From contig CANLTE010000011.1 of NCBI GenBank assembly GCA_947493885.1, positions 1 through 64,000 of the forward strand: DNA of 64,000 nucleotides. The letters are read 5' to 3'. Each line of letters begins with the position of its first letter. The first letter of the stretch is position 1. Position numbers and translations under genes: made by a program. The notes under the pieces were generated by a model, which worked only from the letters and a program-made list of their open reading frames with translations, was not told the DNA's origin and ran no database searches. The stretch comes from an uncultured Maribacter sp. (GTDB lineage Bacteria; Bacteroidota; Bacteroidia; Flavobacteriales; Flavobacteriaceae). Positions 63,151 to 64,000 of this stretch are shown here, in pieces.

Positions 63151-64000
63151 ATGAGAAGATACGATTTAGATTGGTTAAGAGTGCTAGTATTTTGCTTACT
63201 CATTTTTTATCATGTAGGAATGCTGTTTGTTCCATGGGGCTTTCACATTAAAAACAATGTGATTTACGATTGGTTAGTTTACCCTATGTCTTTTACAAAT
63301 CAATGGAGATTACCCATTTTGTTTGTAATATCAGGTATGGGTACATTTTATGCTTTACAAAAAAGAACTCTTATGCAATTTAGTTGGGAACGAATTAAAA
63401 GGCTTGGTATACCTTTATTATTTGGAATGTTCTTTATAGTCCCTCCTCAAGTCTATTTAGAACGGTTAGATAAACTTCAATTCAATGGTTATTATTTAGA
63501 TTTTTGGCCCTCTTTGACCTTAACTGGTATTTATCCTGAAGGAAATTTTAGTTGGCACCATTTATGGTTTTTACCCTACCTATTAATTTTTTCTTTACTA
63601 TTAGCTCCCATTATGGTTTATTTAAAAAATCATCCAAAAAACAAACTTATTTCTTGGATTAGTAAGACTATACCTAAAACCTTTGGGTTTTATATTTTTA
63701 TTATACCACTATATTTATTTGAAGCTTTTCTTGAACCCTTTTTTCCAATTACGCATGCGTTAATTGATGACTGGTTTAATTTTGTTAATTGTATCACCCT
63801 ATTTTTTTATGGTTTTCTACTTGTAGCTACCAAAGATGTTTTTTGGCAATCTGTAGAAAAGAAAAAAAAATACTTTTTAGGCATGGGAATCGTTTCATTT
63901 ATGTTACTAATTTTAATAACGCATACCTATGAGGACTCTACAATACGACACTTTACAGAGGCATTTATAAAGGTTACTAATCTATGGTCATGGGTTTTAG
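63151..64000 (+). CDS. Acyltransferase 3 family protein (partial, runs off window)
   Basis: The reading frame is open from the ATG at 63151 to the window end, giving 283 residues so far. It opens MRRYDLDWLRVLVFCLLIFYHVGMLF, the acyltransferase 3 start with the presumed catalytic His near 22. FTNQWRLPILFVISGMGTFYAL lies near 50-71, and about nine membrane helices follow. It resembles the OpgC-type branch, which modifies periplasmic glucans. The C terminus lies outside the window. It probably pairs with the LytTR regulator upstream. Confidence 0.85.
   Translation, partial: MRRYDLDWLRVLVFCLLIFYHVGMLFVPWGFHIKNNVIYDWLVYPMSFTNQWRLPILFVISGMGTFYALQKRTLMQFSWERIKRLGIPLLFGMFFIVPPQVYLERLDKLQFNGYYLDFWPSLTLTGIYPEGNFSWHHLWFLPYLLIFSLLLAPIMVYLKNHPKNKLISWISKTIPKTFGFYIFIIPLYLFEAFLEPFFPITHALIDDWFNFVNCITLFFYGFLLVATKDVFWQSVEKKKKYFLGMGIVSFMLLILITHTYEDSTIRHFTEAFIKVTNLWSWVL

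Overview
The window is AT-rich DNA from a marine-type member of the Flavobacteriaceae (Bacteroidota). The evidence is the gliding-motility lipoprotein GldI, several SPII lipoproteins with Bacteroidota-style lipoboxes, a GH16 polysaccharidase with a Pro-Asp linker, the core order parA-parB-DUF5683-dapB-lepB-WbqC-DUF6122, a MutL/rhomboid/ribH/recF neighbourhood, and several promoters fitting the phylum consensus TTG-N17-23-TAnnTTTG. No rRNA, tRNA, CRISPR array, transposase or integrase was recognised.

Positions 1 to about 30,100 form an accessory region in which every convincing gene lies on the plus strand. It consists mainly of single genes or regulator-plus-effector pairs. The regulators are three short Crp/Fnr proteins (800, 11081, 21962) and four AraC-type proteins (265, 2889, 12290, 25045), two of which have a membrane-embedded N-terminal half. 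They sit beside small enzymes and membrane proteins: an ATC-hydrolase-like protein, acyltransferase 3, cupin, DoxX-like, DinB, DUF1287, a thioredoxin-reductase-like flavoprotein, ankyrin and DUF1801. The first 11 kb also contains decaying genes: a membrane-protein gene with four stops and a frameshift (1950-2755), a frameshifted hypothetical (6761-7653), and an XRE-RDD gene broken or recoded at an A7 run (10145-10827). It also has an unusual set of repeats: a 34-bp perfect inverted repeat, a pair of imperfect direct repeats with a covarying stem, triple operator-like repeats and a shared 18-bp dyad.

Within this block, 14263-21226 looks metabolically coherent. It holds a sugar-phosphate-isomerase-like exported protein, a GH16 lipoprotein, a HbpS-like heme-binding protein, a beta-propeller fused to a Dabb domain, a carbohydrate-porin-like outer-membrane protein and an SDR oxidoreductase. 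A long hairpin precedes the porin gene. Genes 24070-30104 include a Tat-signal aminotransferase and a TPR lipoprotein.

From about 30,190 onward the content is mostly housekeeping, on both strands. It includes pirin, a YcaQ-like glycosylase with an overlapping AraC gene, meaB divergent from udk-ftsB-like-mutA, then parA-parB-DUF5683-dapB-lepB-WbqC-DUF6122. The minus-strand group follows: EEP phosphatase, two rhomboids, mutL, a small membrane protein, ribH and a TPR protein. Next come recF, a lipocalin-like lipoprotein and DUF721, then ndk and a PhoD-like phosphatase, then a DHH phosphoesterase, gldI and a cyclophilin-FKBP fusion. The window closes with pepD, a DUF3810 metalloprotease-like protein, two amidohydrolases, a LytTR regulator and an acyltransferase that runs off the end.

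I did not find a clearly new defence or mobile system. The strongest oddities are the repeat and hairpin structures in 0.7-20 kb, the possible -1 frameshift at 10145, the propeller-Dabb fusion and the methylmalonyl-CoA mutase small subunit without an adjacent large subunit.
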